From: Companilactobacillus sp.
GTDB taxonomy: Bacteria; Bacillota; Bacilli; Lactobacillales; Lactobacillaceae
Assembly (NCBI RefSeq): GCF_022484265.1
Contig: NZ_JAKVLR010000001.1
Coordinates: 1,922,001 to 1,986,000, forward strand
Length of the DNA: 64,000 nt
Direction of reading: 5' to 3'
Shown here: in pieces, positions 1 to 7,908 of the stretch
Layout: each line of letters opens with the position of its first letter
Position numbering within the stretch: the stretch's first letter is position 1
Program-made: the position numbers and the translations under genes
The notes under the pieces: generated by a model
The model's input: only the letters and a program-made list of their open reading frames with translations
What the model was told of the DNA's origin: nothing
Databases searched by the model: none

Positions 1-951
1 TTTCAAGATTTTATGAAGAGTCTAGGGATCGACTTAAATGACACCTTGCAACGGGGTGGAGTTAATAAGGTCATTTGGAAAGAAAATATCGAGTTAAATG
101 ACAGCGAGTATTGGAAATTGATGAATGAATTGGATAATGAGCTGTCTGATGAAACAATCGTAAACTTCTCTGATATTAAAAAAATTAATAGTTTAATGCC
201 ATCATTTTTCGCCGCCTTATCTGCGAGAAATGGTGCCGAGGCAATTCAACGATTGGCTGATTACAAAGCTTTGGTCGGTCCTGTAAAACTCAATATAACG
301 AAAAGCCAAACGACGACTAGTGTTCAAATTGTTGGGAATGGTATAGATTTTGAAGTGCCTAGATTCACTGTGATGACTGAACAATTGCTGTTGTTAAGTT
401 TATTGAGAGTGGGAACTTCGGAAGATGTCAAACCAGTGCAAGTCGCTAGTAAATATCAATATGGCAAAATTTCTAACGAATTTGGAATCGAGCCGCTCAT
501 GGCCAAACAAAATACAATCGAATTTTTAAATGAAGATCTTCAAAAGAACTTCATCTCTGCAAATAATGTGATGTGGGAATTTATTCGACCAGAATTGGAT
601 CGGCGAAAACTGGAAATACAGAGCCACAAATCTTTAGTGGAGAATTTACAGGCATTGCTTTTAAAAAAGATTCCTAGTGGTGAATTTGGAATTGATGAGA
701 TTGCTGATTCTTTGAATATTAGCCGTAGGACATTACAACGAAGCCTGAAGAATTTAAATACATCATTCACGGAACAAGTCAAAATTGCTCGGCAGAGTTT
801 GATCGAACCATTCATGAAAGATGCGTCGCTAGATTTGGTGGACGTCAGTTACTTATTGGGATATTCAGATCCAGAGTCGTTTTCACGAGCATTCAAATCA
901 TGGTATGAGCAAAGTCCATCAGCCTATCGAAAACAATTGATAACTAAATAA
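1..951 (+). CDS. AraC-family transcriptional regulator, 5' end cut by the window
   Basis: The reading frame is open from base 1, so the first in-frame ATG (13) is probably internal and the N-terminus lies outside the window. About 315 residues are visible. The last ~90 residues carry two helix-turn-helix units of the AraC/XylS type, the first with IDEIADSLNISRRTLQRSL and the second with VSYLLGYSDPESFSRAFKSW, ending in the typical SPSAYRK. The N-terminal part resembles the arabinose-binding-like (OraA-type) sensor domain found in AraC proteins of about 330-340 residues, which agrees with the missing start. It precedes, on the same strand, a small winged-helix-like gene and a flavin reductase, so it may regulate them; that is inference. 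No terminator is obvious after it. Confidence 0.85.
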   Translation, partial: FQDFMKSLGIDLNDTLQRGGVNKVIWKENIELNDSEYWKLMNELDNELSDETIVNFSDIKKINSLMPSFFAALSARNGAEAIQRLADYKALVGPVKLNITKSQTTTSVQIVGNGIDFEVPRFTVMTEQLLLLSLLRVGTSEDVKPVQVASKYQYGKISNEFGIEPLMAKQNTIEFLNEDLQKNFISANNVMWEFIRPELDRRKLEIQSHKSLVENLQALLLKKIPSGEFGIDEIADSLNISRRTLQRSLKNLNTSFTEQVKIARQSLIEPFMKDASLDLVDVSYLLGYSDPESFSRAFKSWYEQSPSAYRKQLITK

Positions 952-1030
952 TATTTCAAGAAAATTTCAAAATTTAATTAGCTTTCCGTATAATTAACTC
1001 ATTAAATGATTTATGATTCGGGGGGGTTCC

Positions 1031-1432
1031 ATGGTTTACGTACGTAGGGATGTTGGTAAAGCAATCGTTTTAGCATTGCGAAATATTGGTGGCAATGCGA
1101 CTGCTGCTGATATCAAAAAAGAAATTGGCGACCAACAAATCGATGGTCTAACGGCTGAAGATATTAGTTATACGAAAACTAATGATCAAGGTGAATATTC
1201 GCCGTTTAATGCTGACTTTGATTTTTGCATCGACAATATGACCTCGTTAGGATACCTTGCAAAGGAAACTGCCAATCACGAATTTGTCTTAACTGAGTTA
1301 GGAAAAACCAATGATATATCAAACTTTCCCACTCCTGAACAAACTGACCAATTAAATAAGTATTGGAAAGAAAAGTATCGCGGGCATAAACCTAGCCGAG
1401 GGTTAAAAAAAGCCACTAAAGTTAAAAAATAA
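1031..1432 (+). CDS. Small winged-helix-like (Mrr-N-like) protein
   Basis: 133 residues from ATG 1031, chosen because the run GGGGGGG at 1021-1027 is the ribosome binding site; an ATG at 1013 would lie upstream of it. The protein starts MVYVRRDVGKAIVLALRNIGGNATAADIKKEI, a helix-rich pattern like the winged-helix domain at the N-terminus of Mrr-type proteins (alternating helices, then LGYLAK and FVLTELGK as the wing). The C-terminus is strongly basic (RGLKKATKVKK), which fits nucleic-acid binding. No catalytic motif is visible. It lies between an AraC regulator and a flavin reductase and has its own terminator. A DNA-binding role is inferred from fold-like features only; the exact family is not certain. 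Confidence 0.6.
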   Translation: MVYVRRDVGKAIVLALRNIGGNATAADIKKEIGDQQIDGLTAEDISYTKTNDQGEYSPFNADFDFCIDNMTSLGYLAKETANHEFVLTELGKTNDISNFPTPEQTDQLNKYWKEKYRGHKPSRGLKKATKVKK

Positions 1433-1436
1433 GATT

Positions 1437-1469
1437 ATAGACGTTACTTGAAAGTAGCGTCTATTTTTT
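1437..1469 (+). terminator. Rho-independent terminator
   Basis: A 13-bp stem (1437-1449 with 1452-1464, one G-U pair) is followed by a T-run. It closes the 1031-1432 transcript. Confidence 0.85.
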
Positions 1470-1578
1470 ATATTTAGAAAAAATCTCAATTAATTAAAAT
1501 TATTTAATCTTAAATTAGTCATTTACAATTAATTTATTGATTTATATTTCGACATTATGATTTATGTGCTAGTATTTC

Positions 1579-1592
1579 AGTAAACGCTTTCA
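1579..1592 (+). promoter_or_regulatory. Catabolite-responsive element (cre) candidate
   Basis: AGTAAACGCTTTCA matches the CcpA consensus TGWNANCGNTNWCA at 13 of 14 positions. It lies 20 bases upstream of the reductase ATG at 1612, downstream of a -10-like TATGAT at 1556-1561. A site there would block transcription when preferred sugar is present. Inference from sequence only. Confidence 0.6.
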
Positions 1593-1611
1593 AAGAATGG
1601 AGGGTAAGTTT

Positions 1612-3438
1612 ATGACAAATACTAAAACATTTACAGGTAGTGCTCAAAGTTTTCACGGTCCAGTCACGGCAGTTGTGACAATCACCGATGGGAAGATCAC
1701 TAACGTTGAGAGTGAAAATGTTGCTCCAAATACACCTGGCGAATTGGCTATCGATCGTATGAAAGACCAAATGGCCGAGCAACAAACAGCCGATGTTGAT
1801 GCCGTTACTGGTGCATCGATCAATACGACTAACTTTAAAAAAGCTGTTCGCAAAGCACTGGCAGTCTATCGTGGCGAAATGACGAAGAAGGCCGCTTTAG
1901 ACTCTAAGACGCCAGTTCCAAATGATGAAGAAAATTATGATGAGTTAAATCAACCAAAAGAATCACCAGCTAGACAACCAATTTATTACAGTGAAGGGAT
2001 CCATTTCAATCATAGCTACGACATTGTCGTTGTAGGTTCTGGTGGTGCAGGATTAGCCGCTGCCGCCCAAGCTTCTCAAGATGGTCTATCAGTTTTGGTT
2101 TGTGAAAAAGCCGGTATTCCTGGTGGGACAACTAATTATTCTGGCGGCGTTATTCAAGCTGCTGGCACTAAGTATCAAAAGGAATTTACCGATTACCAAG
2201 ATGATACTCCTGAAAAACACGCTAATTTGTGGATCAAAGCAGGAGAACATCGCGTAGATCATAAACTTGTCCGAGATTTAGCTTCAAACGCTCCGAAGAA
2301 TATTGCTTGGCTAGCTCGTCAGGGAATCGAGTGGGAGTCTGTCTACGGTCACAACCATATTCCTTATGTCAGCGATGAAGATTTTGCTGACAGAATCCAT
2401 GTATATAAAAATGGAGGCGGTATGGGTGACGGTATTATTCTCACTCAAGCTTTGTTAAAGACTGCTTTAAACAATGGTGCTGAGATTCGTTACGAATCTC
2501 CGGTAGTCTCATTGATCCAAGTTCCTGGTACTAAAGAAGTTAAAGGAGTCTGCATCAACACTAAAGAATCTGGCGACATTTATATTGAAGCCCGCGAAGG
2601 AGTTATTTTGGCGACTGCTAGCATCGACCACAACGAGCGCATGGCTCGAGACCTTAATGCTCAGCAGTATCATGACTTAAAAGATAAAGCTTGTCTTTCA
2701 ATGGTGACCGATACCGGAGACGGAATTTATCTTGGGCAAATGTCAGGAGCTGGACTGGCCGGAATGGGCGGCGTGATCGACTTTGACAGTAAAACTGGTA
2801 ATGCCACTGATAATCGTGTGCCAACGATGCAGTCGATATTTGTTAATAGCCAAGGTCTTCGTTTCGTATGCGAAGACGCCACATATGCCTACACTTATCG
2901 GGCAATTTTCCAACAAGAATCGCAACTTGGCGGATCGACTTACATGATTTTTGATGACGATTCAATCAAAGCTAAAGGTAGCGTTTGGACCGATGAGTCA
3001 CTGAAACAAGACCTCGACAAGAACGTTGTGCAAAAAGCCGATTCAGTCGTTGACTTGGCAACTTTACTGGATGTTCCAGAAAGCAACTTGCAGAATACGT
3101 TGGACGTTTGGAACAAGAATGCTGCAAAGAAGGTCGACCCTGAATTTGGTCGTCTGACTGGGATTCATCCTTTGAAGGCTCCATTCTACGTTCATGAAAA
3201 TCGTGAAGCTAACTTGGGTTCTATTGGTGGTCTCAAGATCAATACTAACTGCCAAGTTTTGGATAACAATGAACGTACTATCAAAGGTTTGTATGCTGCA
3301 GGATTGAATGCCGGAGGGTGGATCGGACCTTATTATCCAGGTTCAGGAACAGCTATTTCGGGAATCATTCATCAAGGTAGAAAAGCTGCTCAATACATTG
3401 CTGTCAAAGCACGTGTAGACGCAATGTACGACGAATAA
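1612..3438 (+). CDS. Flavinylated fumarate-reductase-like flavoprotein (N-terminal FMN_bind + FAD_binding_2)
   Basis: 608 residues from ATG 1612, preceded by GGAGGG; the ATG at 1597 overlaps that site. Residues ~10-85 form an FMN_bind domain with the flavinylation motif DAVTGAS (Ser69 the likely FMN attachment point, added by an ApbE transferase, which is not in this window). Residues ~135-600 are the FAD_binding_2 reductase domain, with the Rossmann motif VVVGSGGAGLAAA near residue 142 and the C-terminal FAD loop GLYAAGLNAGGWIGPYYPGSG. There is no signal peptide, so it should be cytoplasmic, unlike secreted urocanate or fumarate reductases of Gram-positives. Related lactobacillar enzymes reduce fumarate, urocanate, hydroxycinnamates or vinylphenols; the substrate cannot be read from sequence. 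A cre site upstream suggests CcpA control. Confidence 0.85.
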   Translation: MTNTKTFTGSAQSFHGPVTAVVTITDGKITNVESENVAPNTPGELAIDRMKDQMAEQQTADVDAVTGASINTTNFKKAVRKALAVYRGEMTKKAALDSKTPVPNDEENYDELNQPKESPARQPIYYSEGIHFNHSYDIVVVGSGGAGLAAAAQASQDGLSVLVCEKAGIPGGTTNYSGGVIQAAGTKYQKEFTDYQDDTPEKHANLWIKAGEHRVDHKLVRDLASNAPKNIAWLARQGIEWESVYGHNHIPYVSDEDFADRIHVYKNGGGMGDGIILTQALLKTALNNGAEIRYESPVVSLIQVPGTKEVKGVCINTKESGDIYIEAREGVILATASIDHNERMARDLNAQQYHDLKDKACLSMVTDTGDGIYLGQMSGAGLAGMGGVIDFDSKTGNATDNRVPTMQSIFVNSQGLRFVCEDATYAYTYRAIFQQESQLGGSTYMIFDDDSIKAKGSVWTDESLKQDLDKNVVQKADSVVDLATLLDVPESNLQNTLDVWNKNAAKKVDPEFGRLTGIHPLKAPFYVHENREANLGSIGGLKINTNCQVLDNNERTIKGLYAAGLNAGGWIGPYYPGSGTAISGIIHQGRKAAQYIAVKARVDAMYDE

Positions 3439-3461
3439 TATTAGAGATCCTCTATAAAAAA

Positions 3462-3601
3462 ATATGCAGCGTAAACGCGTTACAAAACGCAGATTTCTCC
3501 GCTTAAAAGCAATAGGTATCTAATTCAAACTGCGAATTAGATACCTATTTACATTAATGCTCAAAATCTATTCGCATTTTGTAACGTTCTTTTTTGCATA
3601 T
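3462..3601. repeat. Nested palindromic element (140 bp)
   Basis: Three inverted pairs lie inside one another: ATATGCA (3462-3468) with TGCATAT (3595-3601); a 13-bp arm 3478-3490 with 3574-3586 (one G-U); and a perfect 16-bp hairpin 3511-3526 with 3534-3549. The middle arm is followed by a T-rich run (3587-3595), so it could also terminate the reductase transcript. Its size exceeds that of an ordinary terminator and resembles a small palindromic mobile element or structured RNA. Confidence 0.7.
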
Positions 3602-3604
3602 CAA

Positions 3605-3633
3605 TTTACTTAATTAGCTATTACCTCTATGAT
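3605..3633 (+). promoter_or_regulatory. Sigma-A promoter of the 5-formyl-THF cyclo-ligase gene
   Basis: -35 TTTACT (3605-3610), 17-bp spacer, -10 TATGAT (3628-3633). Transcription would start near 3640, which places the in-frame ATG at 3629 upstream of the transcript. Confidence 0.55.
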
Positions 3634-3664
3634 ATTAGTACATTATTGCTTGGAGGGGATCGTT

Positions 3665-4210
3665 ATCGATAAGAAGGAATTGCGCAAACAACAGATCAAG
3701 AATTTGCAAAAGGCTAAGAAACAGACTGTGGCTGATGGAGAAGTTTTGTTGGATAAATTACAACAGACTCCAGAGTGGCAGAATGCTGAATCGATTGCTA
3801 CTACTGTCAGCAATCTTTTTGAAGTCCCAACTAAGCCCATCATCGAGGCTGCAATCCATGATGGTAAAACAGTCTATCTCCCAAAAACTATGCCACATCG
3901 GCAAATGGCCTTTTTACCATTCACAGATTATGATCAATTGATCACCAGTGCTTATGGAATCCCCGAGCCAGAATACAATGAAGAATTAGTCAATCAAGAG
4001 CCTGACTTAGTTTTGGTCCCAGGAGTCGCTTTTGCGAAAGATAGCAATTATCGACTGGGCTTTGGCGGTGGCTATTACGACCGCTATTTGAAGAAATATC
4101 AGGGTCCAACGATTGCCTTAGTGCCATCTGTGATGGAATATGAAACTGCTGAGTGGGGCGTGGACGATTTCGACGTTAAAATCGACCAATTGATCCTGGT
4201 GGAAGACTAA
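3665..4210 (+). CDS. 5-formyltetrahydrofolate cyclo-ligase
   Basis: About 181 residues. It converts 5-formyl-THF to 5,10-methenyl-THF with ATP in cytoplasmic one-carbon metabolism. Family marks seen: N-terminal DKKELRKQQ, the folate/ATP region LVPGVAFAKDSNYRLGFGGGYYDRYL near residues 115-140, and the common length of 180-200. The start is unusual. A strong site GGAGGGG (3652-3658) is followed at proper spacing by ATC GAT AAG AAG, which aligns with the MDKKELRK start of the family, so ATC at 3665 is proposed as start codon. Alternatives are ATG 3629, which lies inside a -10 box, and TTG 3650, which overlaps the binding site. The function is secure; the start is inference. Confidence 0.85.
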   Translation: MDKKELRKQQIKNLQKAKKQTVADGEVLLDKLQQTPEWQNAESIATTVSNLFEVPTKPIIEAAIHDGKTVYLPKTMPHRQMAFLPFTDYDQLITSAYGIPEPEYNEELVNQEPDLVLVPGVAFAKDSNYRLGFGGGYYDRYLKKYQGPTIALVPSVMEYETAEWGVDDFDVKIDQLILVED

Positions 4211-4300
4211 TTTTTTCAAATAAATCATTTAATAGTGAAAAATGTATCAAACAAATAAATCGGTGCTAAACTGGAATTGAACTGTAGAGGAGGACTCGAA

Positions 4301-5839
4301 ATGTCAAATCAAGTTTATACCGATTATTTTTTTGATAAAAAAGCTTTTGATAATCAAGATGGGGCTTATATTCCGCTGGAAACTTCGGATGCACCGGAGA
4401 AGCCATTGTTGGTCCCACCATTATTGAAGCCTGATAAAGAGACGGATGACGATATTTATTACACCGTTACCGCTCAAGCAGGAGAGACCCAAATCTTACC
4501 TGGTGAAAAAACTAAAACGTGGGGATACAATAACAGTATTTTAGGACAGACCATCGTTTATCCTGTTGGCAAACATGTCCACGTTACTTTGCAAAATCAT
4601 TTGCCAGAATTAACCACTTTTCACTGGCATGGATTGATTGTTACCGGACCTTACGTTGACGGTGGGTGCCATGCTCCAGTTTATCCTGGTGAGGAAAAGA
4701 AAATTGATTTCACATTGGATCAACCTGCAGCAACTACTTGGCTGCACGCACATCCTTGTCCATCGACTGCTGAACAAGTTTGGCATGGCTTGGCAACAAT
4801 GGTTTTGGTAACGGATGAACACATTAAAGATTTGCCGATTCCACAAAATTACGGTGTCGACGATATCCCAATCGTTTTGCAAGACCGTCATTTCCACGAA
4901 CATAATCAGTTAGATTATCGTGCCGATTACAACCCTGACGGCGTTACTGGTCCAACAGTAATGGTCAATGGAACTGTGAACCCATACTTCGATGTCACAA
5001 CTCAAAAGTTACGTTTGCGGATTCTTGATGGGGCCAATCGTCGTGAATGGAGATTGCATTTGAGCGATGACTTGCCATTTACGCAAATTGCTGGTGACAG
5101 TAGCTTGCTGCCAGAACCTGTAGAAATGACGAAATTAATGCTGACATGTGCTGAACGTGCTGAGATTGTGATTGATTTTAAGGACTATCATGATGGGGAT
5201 GTAGTCACATTGTACTCAGATGACACACCATTAGTTAAGTTCAAGATTCACCAATTTGCACCAGACAACTCAGTTTTGCCAGATAAACTTTTTGACGTAA
5301 AGGCACCTAAAGTTGATCCAAAGATACCGATTAGAAAAGTTGTCATGAGCGGTATGGACGAAGGCGTCATGATCGATGGCAAGAAATTCCAAATGGGCAG
5401 AATTGACGCTACGCAACCAGTTGGACAGGCTGAATACTGGGATATTGTAAATTCAAACGACCCACAACACGGCATGGTCCATCCATTCCACATGCACGGG
5501 ACTGAATTCCTAATTATTAGTAGAGACGGCAAAGAGCCATATCCTAATGAACATGGATTCAAGGATACAGTCGGCGTAAATCCTGGAGAAACTGTCAGAA
5601 TATTAGTAAGGTTCGATTTGCCAGGATTATACATGTATCACTGTCACATAATAGAGCACGAGGACGGTGGCATGATGGCGCAGATCCAAGCCTACGAACC
5701 AGGCAAGCCAATGCCAAAGTACAAGTTAATGGATATGGATACATTAATGAACGCCTTCGCAAAAGAAAGAGGCATCAAGCCAGAAGACCTATGGATGGCA
5801 GGAATGGATTCTTACGAAAAGATGGGAATGAAGATGTAA
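4301..5839 (+). CDS. Multicopper oxidase (laccase/CueO/SpxA-like)
   Basis: 512 residues from ATG 4301 behind AGAGGAGG (the ATG at 4277 precedes that site). All four copper-ligand blocks are present: FHWHG (His108, His110), WLHAHP (His149, His151), HPFHMHG (His394, His397, His399) and YHCHIIEHEDGGMM (His447, Cys448, His449, His453, axial Met458). This predicts one type-1 copper and a trinuclear cluster that reduces dioxygen to water. There is no signal peptide or Tat motif, so a cytoplasmic location is likely. In lactic acid bacteria such laccases oxidise phenolics, copper(I) or biogenic amines; the substrate here is unknown. The last residues are Met-rich (MAGMDSYEKMGMKM), which may bind copper. 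A run of repeats follows. Confidence 0.93.
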   Translation: MSNQVYTDYFFDKKAFDNQDGAYIPLETSDAPEKPLLVPPLLKPDKETDDDIYYTVTAQAGETQILPGEKTKTWGYNNSILGQTIVYPVGKHVHVTLQNHLPELTTFHWHGLIVTGPYVDGGCHAPVYPGEEKKIDFTLDQPAATTWLHAHPCPSTAEQVWHGLATMVLVTDEHIKDLPIPQNYGVDDIPIVLQDRHFHEHNQLDYRADYNPDGVTGPTVMVNGTVNPYFDVTTQKLRLRILDGANRREWRLHLSDDLPFTQIAGDSSLLPEPVEMTKLMLTCAERAEIVIDFKDYHDGDVVTLYSDDTPLVKFKIHQFAPDNSVLPDKLFDVKAPKVDPKIPIRKVVMSGMDEGVMIDGKKFQMGRIDATQPVGQAEYWDIVNSNDPQHGMVHPFHMHGTEFLIISRDGKEPYPNEHGFKDTVGVNPGETVRILVRFDLPGLYMYHCHIIEHEDGGMMAQIQAYEPGKPMPKYKLMDMDTLMNAFAKERGIKPEDLWMAGMDSYEKMGMKM

Positions 5840-5845
5840 ACCATG

Positions 5846-6155
5846 GTTTGTTTCAATCAGGGCTTGACCCTTGTAAGATGCCTTTTACCTAGATGTTCAT
5901 GAATAGAATTAAACCTTGGGGTGTTTCAATCAGGGCTTGACCATAGTAAGATGCACTCTACCGAGATGTTTTCTGAATCTGTTTTTAAAATCAGAATACT
6001 TCTGATTGCCCAAATAACAGACGTCACCTTGATGTTCACGAACAAGTTTGTTTCAGTCAGGGCTTGACCTTGACTCTAGTACAATGCACTCTACCGAGAT
6101 GTTTGCTGAATCTGTTTTTAAAATCAGAATACTTCTGATAGATAAATAACAGACA
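5846..6155. repeat. Three imperfect intergenic direct repeats
   Basis: Copies begin near 5846, 5919 and 6046; each contains GTTTCAATCAGGGCTTGAC (TCAGTCAGG in the third) and a GATGT end. Copies 2 and 3 also share about 100 bases including CACTCTACCGAGATGTTT and a hairpin (5989-5996 with 6000-6007; 6123-6129 with 6133-6139). Copy 1 lacks the hairpin half. No coding potential is seen in the 434-base gap 5840-6273. Confidence 0.85.
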
Positions 6156-6235
6156 ATACTAGATTTTCATGACCGATCCAGTTTTAATCTCTTATCTCTC
6201 AAAAAAACGAAGTATATAATAGTACTAAATTATTA

Positions 6236-6261
6236 ATCCATGCTGATTGCATGGATTTTTT
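6236..6261 (+). promoter_or_regulatory. 5'-leader hairpin with T-run before the acetyltransferase gene
   Basis: The perfect 8-bp stem 6236-6243 with 6249-6256 is followed by six T. It lies between a consensus TATAAT (6215-6220) and the ribosome binding site, so it sits at the extreme 5' end of the message. It could attenuate or protect the transcript; which one is unknown. Confidence 0.5.
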
Positions 6262-6273
6262 CGTGAGGTAAAC

Positions 6274-6876
6274 ATGGACTATTTAAAATTAATGCAGTCT
6301 GATCAATCGTTTGTTTCTAGTCAATTCGAGATGCCAACTGAAAAGCAAATGGTCGCTAAAGAATTATGTTGGGAAATGAATAACCTTCGTCCTAGCGAGA
6401 CTGAGAAAAAAGCTGAGTTGGTGAAAAAACTATTCGGCGATTCAACTGACTTAACTTTCATTGAATCAAATTTTCACTGTGATTACGGCTTTAACATTCA
6501 CTTTGGTGGATTAGCAGTGGTCAATTACAACTGCACAATGTTGGATACGTCACCAATCCATATCGGAGCAGGCGCCTTTATTGCACCCAACGTTGTTCTA
6601 GCCTGTGCAGGACATTCGTTAGATGCAAAACAACGAACTGAAGAAGGTATCGGATCAAGTGCTCCCATTACTCTAAAAAATAATGTCTGGCTCGGTGCCA
6701 ACGTATCAGTCCTTGCAGGAGTGACAATCGGTGAAAATTCGGTCATCGGTGCCGGCAGCGTTGTGACTGAAGATATCCCAGATAACGTTGTAGCAATGGG
6801 CAGCCCATGTCGGGTAGTCAGAAAGATAACTGAAAAAGATAGATTAGAACTGAAAAAAGCTAACGACAAATTTTAA
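6274..6876 (+). CDS. Sugar O-acetyltransferase, hexapeptide-repeat (LacA/Maa type)
   Basis: 200 residues from ATG 6274 after GTGAGGT. The N-terminal mac domain (residues ~10-65, with MPTEKQMVAKELCWEMN) is followed by left-handed beta-helix repeats such as VNYNCTMLDTSPIHIGAGAFIAPNV and WLGANVSVLAGVTIGENSVIGAGSVV. The catalytic His is in LACAGHSLDAKQR. The expected reaction transfers acetyl from acetyl-CoA to a sugar hydroxyl (maltose, glucose or galactosides), in the cytoplasm as a trimer. The real acceptor is unknown. Its 3' end forms one arm of a terminator shared with the convergent LysR gene. It is related to the acetyltransferase at 9573 but belongs to the longer mac-domain subgroup. Confidence 0.88.
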   Translation: MDYLKLMQSDQSFVSSQFEMPTEKQMVAKELCWEMNNLRPSETEKKAELVKKLFGDSTDLTFIESNFHCDYGFNIHFGGLAVVNYNCTMLDTSPIHIGAGAFIAPNVVLACAGHSLDAKQRTEEGIGSSAPITLKNNVWLGANVSVLAGVTIGENSVIGAGSVVTEDIPDNVVAMGSPCRVVRKITEKDRLELKKANDKF

Positions 6877-6896
6877 AAACTGTCGTTAGCTTTTTT
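6853..6896. terminator. Bidirectional terminator between convergent genes
   Basis: The perfect 10-bp stem 6859-6868 with 6881-6890 is flanked by an A-run on the left and a T-run on the right. The left arm lies inside the acetyltransferase coding sequence. Confidence 0.85.
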
Positions 6897-7776
6897 ATTT
6901 CATAAATTGAATCGATGACTTTATTTGTTTAAGAAATTCGATTGCAGAGTCTGACATTGGTGATTTCTTAGACCAAATCAAACTTACACCGGCTGTTTGT
7001 GCCGGAGATAAAGGTACAAAAGTCAGATTTGTTCCGTTCAAATTTATTACGCCATCAATACAAAAGGCATATCCAAGCCCTGATCTGACGAGAACGATAG
7101 CATTTGTTAATAAATTATATGTTGCCACAATGTTGTAGTCATCGAGATTATGACCTAGCCATTTCTCTAAGTCTCCGGTGACACCGCCTTGTTGGGAAAT
7201 GATGAGACTAATATTTTTCAAGTCCTCAGGTTTAATCGCTTTTTGTGTCGCCAGTTTGGATGATTTTGGCATAATCAATCCCCAAGTAGCCTGACCAGGT
7301 AATTTTAAAAAATTGTAATCCCCATTATTTGAGGGATCAAGCACGATGCCGAAGTCTAATAGCCCAGAATCAATTTGTTTGTGAACCTCGTCAGCATTTT
7401 CACTAATAATATTCGTGATTATTTTCGGATATTTGTCATGCAGTTGTGTAACGGCACGTCCGATAGATCGCATGTTTTGTGTTTCGGCACCACCAATAAA
7501 TAAAGAACCCTCAATTTCATGTGATTGATGCAAGTTGTTTACAGTCTTGTTTGCTAAGGTCAAAATTTGCCTTGCTTGGTTGAGTAGGTATTCCCCATCT
7601 TTAGTCAGAGTTATCTCACGATTTCCTCGCGTGAATAGTTTTGTTCCTAATTCTTCTTCGAGGTCTTTTAATTGTCTAGAAATAGTAGGTTGGGAAACGT
7701 GTAATCGTTCAGAAGCATTGCTAATGTTCTTTTCCTGAGCAACTGCTAAGAAGTAATTTAAAACTCTCAGATCCAT
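6895..7776 (-). CDS. LysR-family transcriptional regulator
   Basis: 293 residues. The N-terminal winged helix-turn-helix is classic: MDLRVLNYFLAVAQEKNISN, then ASERLHVSQPTISRQLKDLE and ELGTKLFTRGNREITLT. Residues ~90-290 form the periplasmic-binding-like effector domain. The gene is transcribed away from the hydrolase operon that starts at 7909, with a 132-base shared promoter region containing an inverted repeat, which is the usual arrangement for a LysR activator of its divergent operon. The inducer is unknown. Confidence 0.92.
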   Translation of the reverse strand: MDLRVLNYFLAVAQEKNISNASERLHVSQPTISRQLKDLEEELGTKLFTRGNREITLTKDGEYLLNQARQILTLANKTVNNLHQSHEIEGSLFIGGAETQNMRSIGRAVTQLHDKYPKIITNIISENADEVHKQIDSGLLDFGIVLDPSNNGDYNFLKLPGQATWGLIMPKSSKLATQKAIKPEDLKNISLIISQQGGVTGDLEKWLGHNLDDYNIVATYNLLTNAIVLVRSGLGYAFCIDGVINLNGTNLTFVPLSPAQTAGVSLIWSKKSPMSDSAIEFLKQIKSSIQFMK

Positions 7777-7785
7777 GATTCACAC

Positions 7786-7806
7786 ATAACTAAAACGTAT
7801 AGTTAT
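7786..7806. promoter_or_regulatory. Inverted repeat, probable LysR binding site
   Basis: ATAACT (7786-7791) and AGTTAT (7801-7806) are separated by 9 bases, between the divergent LysR and hydrolase genes and just upstream of the LysR start. This fits the dyad form of LysR boxes. A TATAAT at 7850-7855 serves the hydrolase side. Confidence 0.5.
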
Positions 7807-7908
7807 CCTTTCACTTTAAGTATTAGACATAGTAGGAATTCAATTTTATTATAATCATTGTTAATTGATATTTGAAACGTTAATTGCAAAATTTTGGAGG
7901 GATTTGTT

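Noticed and set aside
3629..3664. ATG 3629 as start of the 5-formyl-THF cyclo-ligase
   Set aside because: It falls in the -10 box of a good promoter and 23 bases before the strong ribosome binding site, and would add residues absent in the family.
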